Source: JBGPTF01 sp041490445 (lineage in GTDB: Bacteria; Acidobacteriota; Terriglobia; Acidiferrales; UBA7541). Taken from it: 64,000 bases of DNA. The translations under genes and the position numbers were made by a program. Below, one piece after another: positions 9,301 through 17,930 of the stretch. The notes beneath the pieces are model-generated. The model was not told the DNA's origin and searched no databases. It saw nothing but the letters and a program-made list of their open reading frames with translations. The DNA lies in assembly GCA_041490445.1 (NCBI GenBank), contig JBGPTF010000005.1, positions 62,001-126,000 of the forward strand, given 5' to 3'. Position 1 is the first letter of the stretch. Every line of letters begins with the position of its first letter.

Positions 9301-9572
9301 GGCTGCCGTCGCAAGTTTTTCGGTCCGGGGTGACCGCGGCAGATTCCAGTACTTCGGTACCGAAGGAAATTGAACCCCTTGGGCTATCGACCGCGCCGGG
9401 GCTGACGGGCAAACTGCAATCTGTTCAGGGCTCAGGATGGCGTCGAAAGCAAGGTCCTGGCGAGCCAAACTCAAAAGGGAGACGAAGCACTGAGCTGATC
9501 CTGAACAGTATCTGTACGTCCATCACCCCTATGCCCCCAGCGGCCGGTCCCCCCACCGGCCGCTTTTCTTTT
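9301..9572 (+). ncRNA. Candidate structured non-coding RNA (unassigned)
   Basis: This gene-free stretch after the beta-propeller gene contains a run of complementary segments. CTGCCG (9303) pairs with CGGCAG (9337) around CGGTC/GACCG. A TTCG-looped hairpin GTAC-TTCG-GTAC (9349-9360) is flanked by TTCC/GGAA. CCCC (9375) can pair with GGGG (9398). A longer stem CTGTTCAGG + GCTCAG (9421-9435) pairs with CTGAGC + CCTGAACAG (9490-9508). It ends in a strong terminator. I compared it by eye with the conserved motifs of RNase P, SRP RNA and tmRNA and with common riboswitches (TPP, cobalamin, c-di-GMP) and found no match. It could also be just a long structured 3' UTR of the upstream gene. Confidence 0.35.
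9539..9572 (+). terminator. Rho-independent terminator
   Basis: A perfect 10-bp stem AGCGGCCGGT / ACCGGCCGCT with a CCCCCC loop is followed by TTTCTTTT. It closes the transcript covering the beta-propeller gene and/or the candidate RNA. Confidence 0.88.
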
Positions 9573-9585
9573 GTGCAGAGAATCG

Positions 9586-9623
9586 AAAGGCCCGCTCCGA
9601 TCTTCTCGGGGGCGGGCCTTTTT
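9586..9623. terminator. Second hairpin terminator, possibly bidirectional
   Basis: AAAGGCCCGC pairs with GCGGGCCTTT around an inner CCGA/TCGG stem and is followed by TTTTT on the plus strand. It may back up the terminator 15 bases upstream, and on the minus strand it could also end the small zinc-ribbon gene at 9723. Confidence 0.7.
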
Positions 9624-9722
9624 CGTTGGGGGCGGCTGCGAGGACGAAACCGCTGCCGTTGAGTTTACGGCGCGGTCGGGCAGCCGCTCAGTTCGAGCTC
9701 TGGCCGGTCCGCCTGGCGCAAC

Positions 9723-9929
9723 CTAGCGCGGGCGCCCCGTCGGGCGATACGTCCCCAGCAGGCGCGGCCGCATCCGGAAGCGCGGCGCGAGCGGCGGCGG
9801 CACGTTGTGCAGCGGCAAGCCGCAGTTGCTGCACTGGTCCTGCGGCATATCTTGAACCCGCAGCCAGTGGCCGCGTGCAGGACATTCCGGATTCAGGCAT
9901 TGCACCGTCCAGCCCGGCAGACACTGCAT
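9723..9929 (-). CDS. Small zinc-ribbon protein
   Basis: The 68-residue product starts at the ATG of MQCLPGWTVQCLNPECPARG. Its possible metal ligands are CLNPEC and CSNC about 25 residues apart, followed by a Pro/Arg-rich tail (RFRMRPRLLGTYRPTGRPR). The longer frame upstream has an unconvincing composition. A GGGGGG run lies just before the start and GAGGAGG further up. It is probably a cytosolic single zinc ribbon; the function is unknown. It is flanked by the tandem terminators on its 3' side and by the divergent SPFH gene on its 5' side. Confidence 0.62.
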   Translation of the reverse strand: MQCLPGWTVQCLNPECPARGHWLRVQDMPQDQCSNCGLPLHNVPPPLAPRFRMRPRLLGTYRPTGRPR

Positions 9930-10143
9930 TAACCCCCCGCCACCTCCTCGGGCGGGAAGAGGAGCCGGAGGCTGCGCCCTGGGGCGCAGCGGCCCGGTTC
10001 GCCCGGGAAAGTTGGCGGGATTCTGCTCGCCGAGCACTTGTGTGTCAAGCGGAATATACACAATTAGTGGTGGCACGGTTGCAATCCCGCTACAATGCGG
10101 CCGCGGGCGCTCGACCAGCCAATGGGCCCCGACGGAGGCTGCC

Positions 10144-10971
10144 ATGACGGAACTGCGGATGACCCCGGCGACGAACTGGATTCCTCGCGGAATCGGCGCC
10201 GTCCCCATCGCCATTCTCGTGCTGATTTTTCTCTACGCCTCGGTGGCCTATGTGCCGCCCGGCCACGTGGGCGTGCTCACGCTCTTTGGCCGCGTGACGG
10301 GCGAAGTGCTGCCGGAGGGCACGCATCTCGTAAACCCTTTCAAGGGGAACAACACGTTGTCCATCCGCACGCAGGAGCAGAAGGAAACCGCCAGCGTGCC
10401 TTCGAGCGAAGGCCTGATCATCGCGCTCGATACGTCGCTGCTGTTCCGGCTGGATGCGAGCAAGGCGTCGGAGGTCTATCAGAAGATCGGCCTCGATTAC
10501 GTGACCATCGTTGTCGAGCCCAACCTGCGCTCGACGATCCGCGAGGTGACGGCATCCCACAGCGCGAGCGCACTCTACACCGGAGGGCGTGAGGAGGTGT
10601 CGCAGCGGATCCAGAGCGAACTTGAAAAGCGGCTCAACCCGCGCGGCGTGATTGTTGAAAGCGTTCTGCTGCGCGACGTGCAACTGCCTGCGATGTTGCG
10701 CACCTCGATTGAAGCGAAGCAGCAGGCGGAACAGGACGCGCTGCGGATGAGCTTCGTCCTGCAAAAGGAGAAACAGGAAGCCGAGCGGAAACGGATCGAA
10801 GCGCAAGGCATCCGCGATTTTCAGCAGGTCGTGGCGCAGGGGATCAGCCAGCAACTGCTCGAATGGAAAGGCATCGAAGCCACTGAGCACTTGGCCACGA
10901 GCACGAACGCAAAAGTCGTGATCATCGGCAACCCGCGCAACGGCTTGCCGCTGATCCTGGAACCAAAATAG
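10144..10971 (+). CDS. SPFH/prohibitin-family membrane protein
   Basis: The 275-residue product has one N-terminal transmembrane helix (AVPIAILVLIFLYASVAYV, about 16-36). An SPFH/Band 7 domain follows (VPPGHVGVLTLFGRVTGEVLPEG ... SIRTQEQKE ... DTSLLFRLD ... LRSTIREVTA), and then a helical Glu/Lys/Gln-rich segment (residues about 190-240) typical of prohibitin oligomerisation. Prohibitins form ring assemblies in the inner membrane that hold protease or lipid microdomains; a partner FtsH or NfeD gene is not present here. The ATG was chosen because GGAGG lies 6 bases before it; the frame upstream (from 10012) has no signal. It is convergent with the coiled-coil gene downstream, with 19 bases between stops. 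Confidence 0.85.
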   Translation: MTELRMTPATNWIPRGIGAVPIAILVLIFLYASVAYVPPGHVGVLTLFGRVTGEVLPEGTHLVNPFKGNNTLSIRTQEQKETASVPSSEGLIIALDTSLLFRLDASKASEVYQKIGLDYVTIVVEPNLRSTIREVTASHSASALYTGGREEVSQRIQSELEKRLNPRGVIVESVLLRDVQLPAMLRTSIEAKQQAEQDALRMSFVLQKEKQEAERKRIEAQGIRDFQQVVAQGISQQLLEWKGIEATEHLATSTNAKVVIIGNPRNGLPLILEPK

Positions 10972-10990
10972 ACGCTGCGCCGGGGGCAGT

Positions 10991-11620
10991 TCACACGGAG
11001 GATGGCGAAGGCTGCTCGGGTTTTTCCGGCGGCGCGGGGTTTTCGCTCGACTGGCTGGCCTTCAGTTCGTTGAGTTTTTGTTCGAGCTCCGCGATTCTCT
11101 GCTGCTGGTCCTGAACTTCCTGGCGCTTGGCGTCCACCTGCGCGGCTTCAGCATCGAGCTTCGCCTTGCCTTCCTTATCGGACGCGAAATCCGGCTTGCC
11201 GTAGAATTGTTGCTGGTCGAGGCTGTACTGGCGTTGGAGCAGATCCAGATCGGTCTGTAAATTGGCGAGGTTGTTCTTTGCGTCGAGAATTGCCGCCTGC
11301 GTATCGGCGACGTCCTTCAGCGTCTGATCGCCGGCCTTCGTTCCGGGCGTTTTGGCTTCGGCAGGCTTGGCCGTTTCGGCTACCGGCTCCTCGACTGCCT
11401 GGCCGACGACGCTCACGGCGTTCGGCGTTTTGGGAATACTGTCGTTGTCCCAGACGCGCGCGGACTTCGCCTGGCCTTTCTTCTGCTCACGAATCCGGCG
11501 AGCGACGTCGCCGAGGGAAGGCTTCTGTTCTTTCTCCTGCGCTGCTGCAGCCGCGGTTACCAGGGCCCACGCCAGCAGCGAACACGCGACCATCGTCAAA
11601 GCTGTCCGCATGAGTTTCAT
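10991..11620 (-). CDS. Exported coiled-coil protein
   Basis: The 209-residue product has a signal peptide (MKLMRTALTMVACSLLAWALVTAAAAAQ) and a low-complexity acidic/Pro-rich middle. A predicted coiled coil follows (about 115-190, TLKDVADTQAAILDAKNNLA ... QDQQQRIAELEQKLNELK), then a Pro/Ser-rich tail. The ATG at 11620 has an AAGGAGG ribosome-binding site; the open frame extends 43 codons upstream with no start signal. It is likely periplasmic. No catalytic motif was seen. The short SLGDVARRIREQKK segment after the signal peptide resembles one seen in other exported proteins of this type of bacterium, which is recollection rather than a search result. Confidence 0.75.
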   Translation of the reverse strand: MKLMRTALTMVACSLLAWALVTAAAAAQEKEQKPSLGDVARRIREQKKGQAKSARVWDNDSIPKTPNAVSVVGQAVEEPVAETAKPAEAKTPGTKAGDQTLKDVADTQAAILDAKNNLANLQTDLDLLQRQYSLDQQQFYGKPDFASDKEGKAKLDAEAAQVDAKRQEVQDQQQRIAELEQKLNELKASQSSENPAPPEKPEQPSPSSV

Positions 11621-11761
11621 GGTCGTCCTCCTTCGAGCCGCTTTCTTCCGGCTATGGTATGCGCCTCTGACCGCCACGGCAACACCTGCGGCGTACGGGG
11701 CCCGAAAAAGCCAAGCTGTCCTGCCGGACAGGCCCACCCACCGGCGCAAGGTGAGGAGCGC

Positions 11762-12493
11762 CTACTTCAGAAAGATGACGGCGATGCGGCCGTCGGAGTG
11801 GTAAGCCCCGCCGGTGGCGGTGACGGCATCGAGCACGGGATTCGATGGCTTGACGTAGCGCGCCTCTTTCACCTTCTCGGCATCCTCCAAGCTGCCGGCG
11901 ATGAGGTCGCGCTCCTGGTCCACGTTGGGATCGATCTGGTGCGTCAGATTGCCGAACTCGTCGTTCTCGATGCCGATGTCGTGCGTGCCGGCGCCGGCCC
12001 AGACCGTCTGCCCTCTGGGCGTCTCCCACGACGTTTCCCAAAGGCGAAAGTGATTTCGCTCGCGGACAATCTGGAGCGGGATGCCTTTGGCCCAGCCGTA
12101 ATCCTGGGGCCGGCCAAAGAGATAGAGTTCGCTCATCGGCATATCGCCGTAAGCGCGGTGCTCGAGCACATCGGTGATCGCGTGCTGGATGGCGTCCTCG
12201 GTGGTGCGGTCCACCTGCCTCCACCCGGCGGCGGAGAGAGCAGCAATCATCTGGTCTTTCGAGCCGATCAGAAGAAAATTCACCATGTCGCCCAGCGCAC
12301 CGGTCTTCGAGGCCACGCGGCGTGGCAGCTTTTCGATGATCTGTTCGACGGGTAGTTTTTCTTTCGGCTTCGGGACGGCGGCATCTTTTGTCCTGGGTGC
12401 CGGAGCTGGTTTCTGGAAGCCTGCCAGCTTTGCTCCTGGCAGCGCCAGAAGGGCAAGCGATGTGGAGAGCAAGAGTTTGTGGAGCGAAGGCAT
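11762..12493 (-). CDS. LssY_C domain exported protein
   Basis: The 243-residue product has a signal peptide (MPSLHKLLLSTSLALLALPGAKLAG) and a Pro/Lys linker. The domain from about residue 60 shows the LssY C-terminal pattern: DMVNFLLIGSKDQM, AAGWRQVDR, MSELYLFGRPQDYGWAKG, NHFRLWET, VWAGAGTHDIGI, HQIDPNVDQERDLIAGSL. The domain was named from a Legionella secretion-locus protein but occurs widely and has no established biochemical role. It is probably periplasmic. The ATG at 12493 was preferred because it begins the signal peptide; an upstream start at 12520 would add nine residues. It is divergent from the M48 protease. Confidence 0.8.
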   Translation of the reverse strand: MPSLHKLLLSTSLALLALPGAKLAGFQKPAPAPRTKDAAVPKPKEKLPVEQIIEKLPRRVASKTGALGDMVNFLLIGSKDQMIAALSAAGWRQVDRTTEDAIQHAITDVLEHRAYGDMPMSELYLFGRPQDYGWAKGIPLQIVRERNHFRLWETSWETPRGQTVWAGAGTHDIGIENDEFGNLTHQIDPNVDQERDLIAGSLEDAEKVKEARYVKPSNPVLDAVTATGGAYHSDGRIAVIFLK

Positions 12494-12637
12494 CAGCACA
12501 ATCCCTAATTCTAATCGCAACAGAATTGGAAAGCGACGCCCGCGCAGGGCGTGATCCCCAGTTGCGCCTCGAGATGAATGGGGGGATACTCTCTCGGCGT
12601 TTTCCCACGACTTCGGAATCTCTCAAAGGAGGACGGC

Positions 12638-14008
12638 GTGACCCTCTCCCGCGCAGTCTCCGCGATTGCTTCATTGTTCTTGGTTCTTGGTCTTTCCGCC
12701 TCTGTGTGTTTGGCGCAGCAGCCCGCGTCCGCCCCGGCCCCGAACAGCAGAACACCCCAGGCAACCGCCCCGGCGGCGACTCCGCCGGGCGCAACAACGC
12801 CCGAAAAAAAGGAAGTAAAGGGCTTCACGCTTTCGCCGGAAAAATATCGGAAGGCAGTGGCGTATTCGCGCGCGCAGTATCTGCTGTATTTCGTTGACTT
12901 CGTTTACGGACTGATCGTTCTTCTCCTCGTTTTGCGCGGGCGGCTGGCGCCGAAATTTCGCGACTGGGCGGAGCGCGCCACCCGAGTCCGCTTCGTGCAA
13001 GCGGTGATCTTCGCGCCGCTGATTCTTCTTACACTCTCCGTGCTGGGCTTGCCCACGACGATCTACGGCCACTGGCTCTCGCGGCACTACGACCTCTCAG
13101 TGCAGGGCTGGGGCTCGTGGGCATGGGATTGGACGAAGGGGCAGATCATTTCCTTTATCATCGGCTCGATCCTGATTTGGATCCTGTACGCGGTGATCCG
13201 CCGGAGCGCGCGGCGCTGGTGGTTCTATTTCTGGCTGGCGGCCATGCCGATCGTGATTCTTCTGCAGTTTCTTGCACCGGTGATCATTGCTCCGCTGTTC
13301 AACAAATTTGAGCCTCTCGAGAAGACGCAGCCGGCGCTCGTCGCCGGCCTGGAAGGCGTTGTGCTTCGCGCCGGAATGAATATTCCCCCGGAGCGCATGT
13401 TCCTGATGAAGGCGAGCGAAAAGACCAAGACGCTGAACGCCTACGTTGCCGGCTTCGGCGCGTCAAAGCGTGTGGTGGTTTTCGACACGACGATCCAGAA
13501 GATGACCGTGCCCGAGACGGTCTTCGTGTTCGGCCATGAGATGGGGCACTATGTCCTCGGCCATATCTGGAAACTGATCCTGTTCATCGCCGCTCTGCTT
13601 TTCGTGCTGCTTTATCTCGGCTACCGCACACTGGGCGGACTGCTGGCGCGCCGCGGCAGCGCCTGGGGGATCCGTGGGCCGGACGATTGGGCCTCGTTCC
13701 CGGCCCTGCTTTTCCTGCTTTCCATTTTTTCCTTCCTCGCTTCTCCGGTGACAAGCACGTTCAGCCGGCACATTGAGCACCAGGCCGACATCTACGGTTT
13801 GGAGGTGACCCGCGGGCTCAGCCCGGACTCCGGTGAGGTGGCCGCACAGGCGTTTCAGATCCTCGGCGAAGTGGATCTGGCGGACCCCGATCCCAATCCG
13901 TTCATCAAGGTGTGGCTCTACGGTCACCCGCCGCTTGGTGAGCGCGTGATCTTCGCGCGCACATACGACCCTTGGGGAAAAGGGGAATCACCGCAGTTCG
14001 TGAAGTGA
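12638..14008 (+). CDS. M48 family (Ste24-like) membrane metalloprotease
   Basis: The product has 456 residues. The zinc-protease motif HEMGH is present, with the downstream third ligand probably in RHIEHQADIYG. At least six hydrophobic segments give the Ste24/CAAX-protease topology rather than that of single-span HtpX. A signal-like N-terminus (MTLSRAVSAIASLFLVLGLSA) precedes a Pro/Ala spacer. The start is a GTG with AAAGGAGG five bases upstream; the earlier ATG at 12578 has no ribosome-binding site and a poor leader. Ste24-like proteases cleave prenylated or membrane proteins; bacterial members are thought to act in membrane protein quality control. The substrate is unknown. Confidence 0.85.
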   Translation: MTLSRAVSAIASLFLVLGLSASVCLAQQPASAPAPNSRTPQATAPAATPPGATTPEKKEVKGFTLSPEKYRKAVAYSRAQYLLYFVDFVYGLIVLLLVLRGRLAPKFRDWAERATRVRFVQAVIFAPLILLTLSVLGLPTTIYGHWLSRHYDLSVQGWGSWAWDWTKGQIISFIIGSILIWILYAVIRRSARRWWFYFWLAAMPIVILLQFLAPVIIAPLFNKFEPLEKTQPALVAGLEGVVLRAGMNIPPERMFLMKASEKTKTLNAYVAGFGASKRVVVFDTTIQKMTVPETVFVFGHEMGHYVLGHIWKLILFIAALLFVLLYLGYRTLGGLLARRGSAWGIRGPDDWASFPALLFLLSIFSFLASPVTSTFSRHIEHQADIYGLEVTRGLSPDSGEVAAQAFQILGEVDLADPDPNPFIKVWLYGHPPLGERVIFARTYDPWGKGESPQFVK

Positions 14009-14030
14009 GGAAAAATCACGCCGCGAGCAG

Positions 14031-15374
14031 CTACCGCGCCAGCACGGTCACGCGGATGCCGTGCTTCGGGCGCAGCGTGACGAGCGGCTCGGGCACGATC
14101 CGCTGCTCCGGGACGATTCGGAAACGATAGCGCTGCGCGATCGTCGCCAGCGCCAGCGCCGCCTCCATTTCCGCGAAGCCCTGCCCGATGCACCGCCGCG
14201 GGCCTCCCCCGAACGGGAAGTAGGCGTAGTTGGGCAGTTGCCCGGCCTGGCCCTCGAGCCATCGCTCCGGCCGGAAAACCAGCGGCTCCGGAAAAAAACG
14301 CTCGTCGCGATGCACTACCCACTGCGAAAGCAGAACGGTCGTTCCGGTGGGAATCCAATACCTGCCGACGACAAACGGTTCGAGCGCCGTCCGCGTGACG
14401 ATATACGCGGGTGGGTACAAGCGCAGGGATTCCCGGAGCAACGCAGTGAGATAAGGCAGCCGTTCGATATCTTCCAGCGCGGGCGCACGGCCGCCCAGCA
14501 CGCAGGCTAATTCTTCGTGCAAGCACAGTTCGGTGCGGGCATTTTCGCCGAGGAGATACCACGTCCACGCGAGCGCCAGCGCCGTCGTCTCGTGTCCCGC
14601 GAGAAACAGAGTCATCGTTTCATCCCGGAGCTGTTTCGGAGTCATCTGGCTGCCATCCTCGTCGGTGGCGTGAATCAACATCGAGAGCAGGTCGCTGCCT
14701 TGCTCGCGCCGTGCGCGGCGTTCGGCGATGATCCGATAGACGAGCGAATCGAGGAATTCGTAGGCTTCCTCCACGCGGCGCTGCTCCGGCGTGGACCAGA
14801 TCCGCGGCAGGCGAATCGGCTGGCGCAGGCGATCCATTTCGTGCCGGGAGACGATGCCGAGCGCCTGGCCGACCCCGATAGCCTCGGATTTCATCTCGAT
14901 GCCGAACAGGGTCTGCACGGCAATGCCGATCGTGAGCCGCGTCATCTCTTCGGCGATGTCGCGGACGTCGCCATCGCGCCAGGATTCCATGTGCGCGCGG
15001 GCGCGATCCACCACCACTGGTGCGTAACTCGCGATTTGGGCGCGGTGGAACGCCGGCTGGATCAGGCGCCGCTGGCGGCGCCAGAGCGCGCCATCGCTAG
15101 TCAGCAGTCCATTTCCCAGCAGCCGCCGCGTCGCCGCTTTGAGCTGCACGCTTTTCTGAAACTTGTGCTGCTCGATGACCAGCACGCGTTCGATGTCATT
15201 CGGATGGTTCAACAGGATGCGGTTGCGGAAAGGAAGGGGAATGTTGACGATGTCGCCATAGTCTTTCGCCAGGCGGGAGAGCAGCGTCAGAGGGTCGCGG
15301 CGCACATCCAGCGCGACACCGAGGAGCGGCAATCCCCGGGGTCCGGGCGGCACGCGGCGATGTATTTTCGACAT
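14031..15374 (-). CDS. Cytochrome P450
   Basis: The 447-residue product has all the P450 landmarks: the I-helix oxygen-binding motif AGHETT, the K-helix ExxR in ESLRLYPP, the PERW motif (FRPERWLEG), and the heme-cysteine loop FPFGGGPRRCIGQGFA. No transmembrane anchor is seen, so it is a soluble class needing separate ferredoxin/reductase partners, none of which is adjacent. The substrate cannot be read from sequence; the general look is like the bacterial CYP102/CYP4-type fatty-acid or terpenoid oxidases. The start was set at the ATG of MSKIHRR; a GTG two codons upstream is also possible and neither has a strong ribosome-binding site. Confidence 0.9.
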   Translation of the reverse strand: MSKIHRRVPPGPRGLPLLGVALDVRRDPLTLLSRLAKDYGDIVNIPLPFRNRILLNHPNDIERVLVIEQHKFQKSVQLKAATRRLLGNGLLTSDGALWRRQRRLIQPAFHRAQIASYAPVVVDRARAHMESWRDGDVRDIAEEMTRLTIGIAVQTLFGIEMKSEAIGVGQALGIVSRHEMDRLRQPIRLPRIWSTPEQRRVEEAYEFLDSLVYRIIAERRARREQGSDLLSMLIHATDEDGSQMTPKQLRDETMTLFLAGHETTALALAWTWYLLGENARTELCLHEELACVLGGRAPALEDIERLPYLTALLRESLRLYPPAYIVTRTALEPFVVGRYWIPTGTTVLLSQWVVHRDERFFPEPLVFRPERWLEGQAGQLPNYAYFPFGGGPRRCIGQGFAEMEAALALATIAQRYRFRIVPEQRIVPEPLVTLRPKHGIRVTVLAR

Positions 15375-15558
15375 CTTCACTAGTAATATAGACGCAAAGC
15401 CACTGCCCGTCGTTTCCAGAGACCCGGGACTCTTTTACCGCAACGCTCGGCGAAAAGCACGTGGCAGATGAGCCGGAGTTTCCGTTCGAACTTCAGCAAG
15501 TCTCCGGTAAGATATTGTTACTCCTAGAGGTAGCGGGCCCGGAGAAGCGAGGGCGCAA

Positions 15559-16707
15559 GTGAAAATCGAACGGCCGGAATGGCTGCCGCAGATGGAAGCG
15601 GTTCTGGAAACGCTCAACGAAGGTGTCCTCATCCGCGACGATTGCGACCACATCATTTTCGTGAACGAGCGTTTCGTGGAATTGACCGGCTTTACGGCGA
15701 AAGATGTCCTCGGGCACGCCCCCGAACAGTTCTACTCCGGCGAGGACCGCGACTTCCTCACCAGGCAGATTGCGGTGGGCGACGCGAGAGGACAGTCACG
15801 CTTTGAGTTCTATTTGCCGCGAAAGAGTGGCGGCCGGGTGCCGGTGCTGATGAGCGCGCGCACGATCGAGGACCCGGAAGGACGAATGTTCGCCATCGTC
15901 ACGTTCACCGACATTTCCGAGCAGAAAGATGCCGAAGCGCGCCTGCGGGAATCGAACGCACAGCTCGAAGAGCGCCAGCGGGAGATTGACCTCGAGCTGA
16001 AACTCGCCGCCCGCGTGCAGCAGAGCCTGGCCCCGCGCAATCTTCAGTGGGGCCGCGTCGCAGTGGAATCGTTCTACCAGCCGGTGCGCACGATTGGCGG
16101 AGATTTCGCGCTCGTCAGCGCCACCGGCGACCGCTTTCTCAACCTGCTCGTCTGCGACGTTTCCGGCCACGGCATCAGCTCGGCGCTGCTCGCGAACCGG
16201 ATTTATTCCGAGACGATGGCGCTGATCGAGCGCGAGGTGGCGCCAGGCGAACTGCTGCACGAATTGAACCGCTTCGCCCTCCAGGGGCTCAGCGCTTCCG
16301 GCTTTTTCTTTTCGATGGCGATGGCGCGCATCCACGCGGACGATTGCCGGCTGGAATTTGCCGGCGGCGGGCACCCTCCCGTGATGCTCGTGAGGGACGG
16401 CTCGGTCCGCGTCCTCGAATCGCGCGCGATGATCCTTGGGGCGCTGGCCCAAGCGGTGAACGGAGACGTCACGGAACATGTCGCGCTCGCGGCTGGCGAC
16501 CGCATCGTCTTGTATACCGATGCGTTGATCGAAGTGTTCAACGACAAAGGCGCGATGCTCGGCGTGGAAGGCCTCCAGGATGTCGTACAGGCGGCGGCGC
16601 GCCGCCCGCTCGCGGAGATGAAACAGATCATCCTCGAAGAAATCGAGCGCTGGCGGCATGGTCCGCCTTCCGACGACATGTCACTCCTGCTAGCCGAAAT
16701 CCTCTGA
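15559..16707 (+). CDS. PAS domain - SpoIIE/PP2C phosphatase regulator
   Basis: The 382-residue product has a PAS domain at residues about 8-115 (LETLNEGVLIRDDCDHIIFV ... FTDISEQKDAE) and a coiled linker (ARLRESNAQLEERQREIDLE). The SpoIIE-type PP2C domain covers about 155-380, with metal-binding DVSGHGISSALLAN, GGGHPP and PPSDDMSLL. Proteins of this build dephosphorylate anti-sigma-factor antagonists in partner-switching pathways after sensing a signal through the PAS pocket; neither antagonist nor anti-sigma factor is encoded nearby. There is no membrane segment, so it is cytosolic. The start codon is GTG with GAGG upstream. The SRPBCC gene begins 7 bases after the stop, so the two are probably one operon. 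Confidence 0.88.
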   Translation: MKIERPEWLPQMEAVLETLNEGVLIRDDCDHIIFVNERFVELTGFTAKDVLGHAPEQFYSGEDRDFLTRQIAVGDARGQSRFEFYLPRKSGGRVPVLMSARTIEDPEGRMFAIVTFTDISEQKDAEARLRESNAQLEERQREIDLELKLAARVQQSLAPRNLQWGRVAVESFYQPVRTIGGDFALVSATGDRFLNLLVCDVSGHGISSALLANRIYSETMALIEREVAPGELLHELNRFALQGLSASGFFFSMAMARIHADDCRLEFAGGGHPPVMLVRDGSVRVLESRAMILGALAQAVNGDVTEHVALAAGDRIVLYTDALIEVFNDKGAMLGVEGLQDVVQAAARRPLAEMKQIILEEIERWRHGPPSDDMSLLLAEIL

Positions 16708-16713
16708 GGCGCG

Positions 16714-17163
16714 ATGGCCGACCTCGAATTGGGAATCCAGATCGCCTCGTCGCCGAATCTCGTTGCCGCATTCTTCGTCCCGCAGCGCATGCCGTATTGG
16801 TACGGCGCGGAGATGCATTGCGTATTTGAAGTGCAGGGAGGCGCCGCGGATTTTGCTGCCGGCCAGAAGGTGCGGATCACCGGCCGCGCGGGAAAGCGCG
16901 AAGTGTCTTTGACCGTCGTCGTGATGCGCTACGAGTGGGGCCGCTCGCTCGAATGGCGGTTTCACGATGCCTATGGCGTGAGCGGCTTGCAGAGTTGGGA
17001 GTTGTCTGCGACGGCGCAGGGGACGCGCGTCCGCATGCGCGATTCCTATGATCTGCTGGGGCGCTTCGGCCGCGTCTTCGATTGGCTGCTCACGCGCCGC
17101 GCCGTCGCACAACGCGACCGCGCCTGGCTCGCCCGCCTTCAGCGCCTCGTTGAGCGCCGCTAG
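16714..17163 (+). CDS. SRPBCC family (polyketide cyclase/START-like) protein
   Basis: The 149-residue cytosolic protein has the SRPBCC pattern: an N-terminal LGIQIASSPNLVAAFFVPQRMPYWYG where the family typically has its clamp helix, beta strands (VRITGRAGKREVSLTVVVMRYE, SLEWRFHDAYG, ATAQGTRVRMRDSYDLLG) and a long C-terminal helix. The fold binds small hydrophobic molecules or regulates partner proteins. It is spaced only 7 bases from the PAS-phosphatase gene, suggesting co-expression, so it might supply or titrate a ligand for that regulator. That is inference. Confidence 0.7.
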   Translation: MADLELGIQIASSPNLVAAFFVPQRMPYWYGAEMHCVFEVQGGAADFAAGQKVRITGRAGKREVSLTVVVMRYEWGRSLEWRFHDAYGVSGLQSWELSATAQGTRVRMRDSYDLLGRFGRVFDWLLTRRAVAQRDRAWLARLQRLVERR

Positions 17164-17210
17164 GAGAAAGTATCTACGCGTCCGCGCGCTTTCGCAGCGT
17201 CATCCTGTCT

Positions 17211-17825
17211 CTACTTCTCCGGAAGGATCATGACGCGGCGGCCTTCGATCCGGAAGCGCCCTTCGAGGATGATGCGCACCGCTTCGGAATAGATGCGATG
17301 CTCTTCGCGCAGAATGCGCTCCGAGAGCGTCTCGGGCGTGTCCGCGTCGAGCACGGGCACGACTGCCTGCATGACAATCGGCCCGGCATCCAGATTCTCA
17401 TCCACAAAATGGACGGTGCACCCGGCGAACTTCGCGCCGTGCTCGAGCGCCTGCCGCTGCGCTTCGAGTCCCGGAAATGCCGGCAGCAGCGAAGGATGAA
17501 TATTCAGGATTCGATTCCGAAACGAGGACACGAAGTGCGGTGAAAGCAACCGCATGAATCCAGCCAGGCAGACCAGGTCCACCTTTGCTTCCTGCAGCGC
17601 CGCGACCGCCAGGCGATCGTATTCTTCGCGCTGCAAACCCTTGGATGGGATCACCTTGGCAGGAATGCCCCGCTCGCGAGCCTTTTCGATTCCCGGAGCA
17701 TTTTCCCGGTTGCTGATGACGATGGCGATCTCCGCATTTGGGATGCGTCCCGCGGCAACGCTGTCCGCGAGCGCCACGAAATTCGAGCCGCGGCCTGAAA
17801 GTAACACTCCGATGCGTTTTTTCAT
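17211..17825 (-). CDS. purN: Phosphoribosylglycinamide formyltransferase (PurN)
   Basis: The 204-residue product has the GAR transformylase landmarks: the phosphate loop LLSGRGSNF, LAGFMRLLSPHFV, the catalytic Asn/His region ILNIHPSLLPAFPG (N-x-H) and HFVDENLDAGPIVMQ with the catalytic Asp. It transfers a formyl group from 10-formyl-THF to GAR, the third step of purine synthesis. It lies on the same strand as purM, purF and purL but is separated from purM by a lipoprotein gene on the opposite strand and a HTH remnant, so it probably has its own promoter. Length is normal for the family. Confidence 0.95.
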   Translation of the reverse strand: MKKRIGVLLSGRGSNFVALADSVAAGRIPNAEIAIVISNRENAPGIEKARERGIPAKVIPSKGLQREEYDRLAVAALQEAKVDLVCLAGFMRLLSPHFVSSFRNRILNIHPSLLPAFPGLEAQRQALEHGAKFAGCTVHFVDENLDAGPIVMQAVVPVLDADTPETLSERILREEHRIYSEAVRIILEGRFRIEGRRVMILPEK

Positions 17826-17875
17826 AAGCGGAGGACGTTAGCATAATTCCTGGACGCAACAAAACGCGCTCCATC

Positions 17876-17905
17876 TTGACACGAGTGCGAGGGAGAGGGC
17901 ATTGT
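17876..17905 (+). promoter_or_regulatory. Putative sigma-70 promoter of the DUF4440 lipoprotein gene
   Basis: A consensus -35 TTGACA (17876-17881) lies 18 bases before a weak -10 CATTGT (17900-17905), about 25 bases upstream of the start codon. The -10 is poor, so this is tentative. Confidence 0.35.
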
Positions 17906-17930
17906 TGCGGCCTGAAGAAGGAGGCGTCCC

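Noticed and set aside
10070..10090. TGGCAC...TTGCA resembling a sigma-54 promoter before the SPFH gene
   Set aside because: The spacer between the two boxes is 2 bases; sigma-54 sites need about 5.
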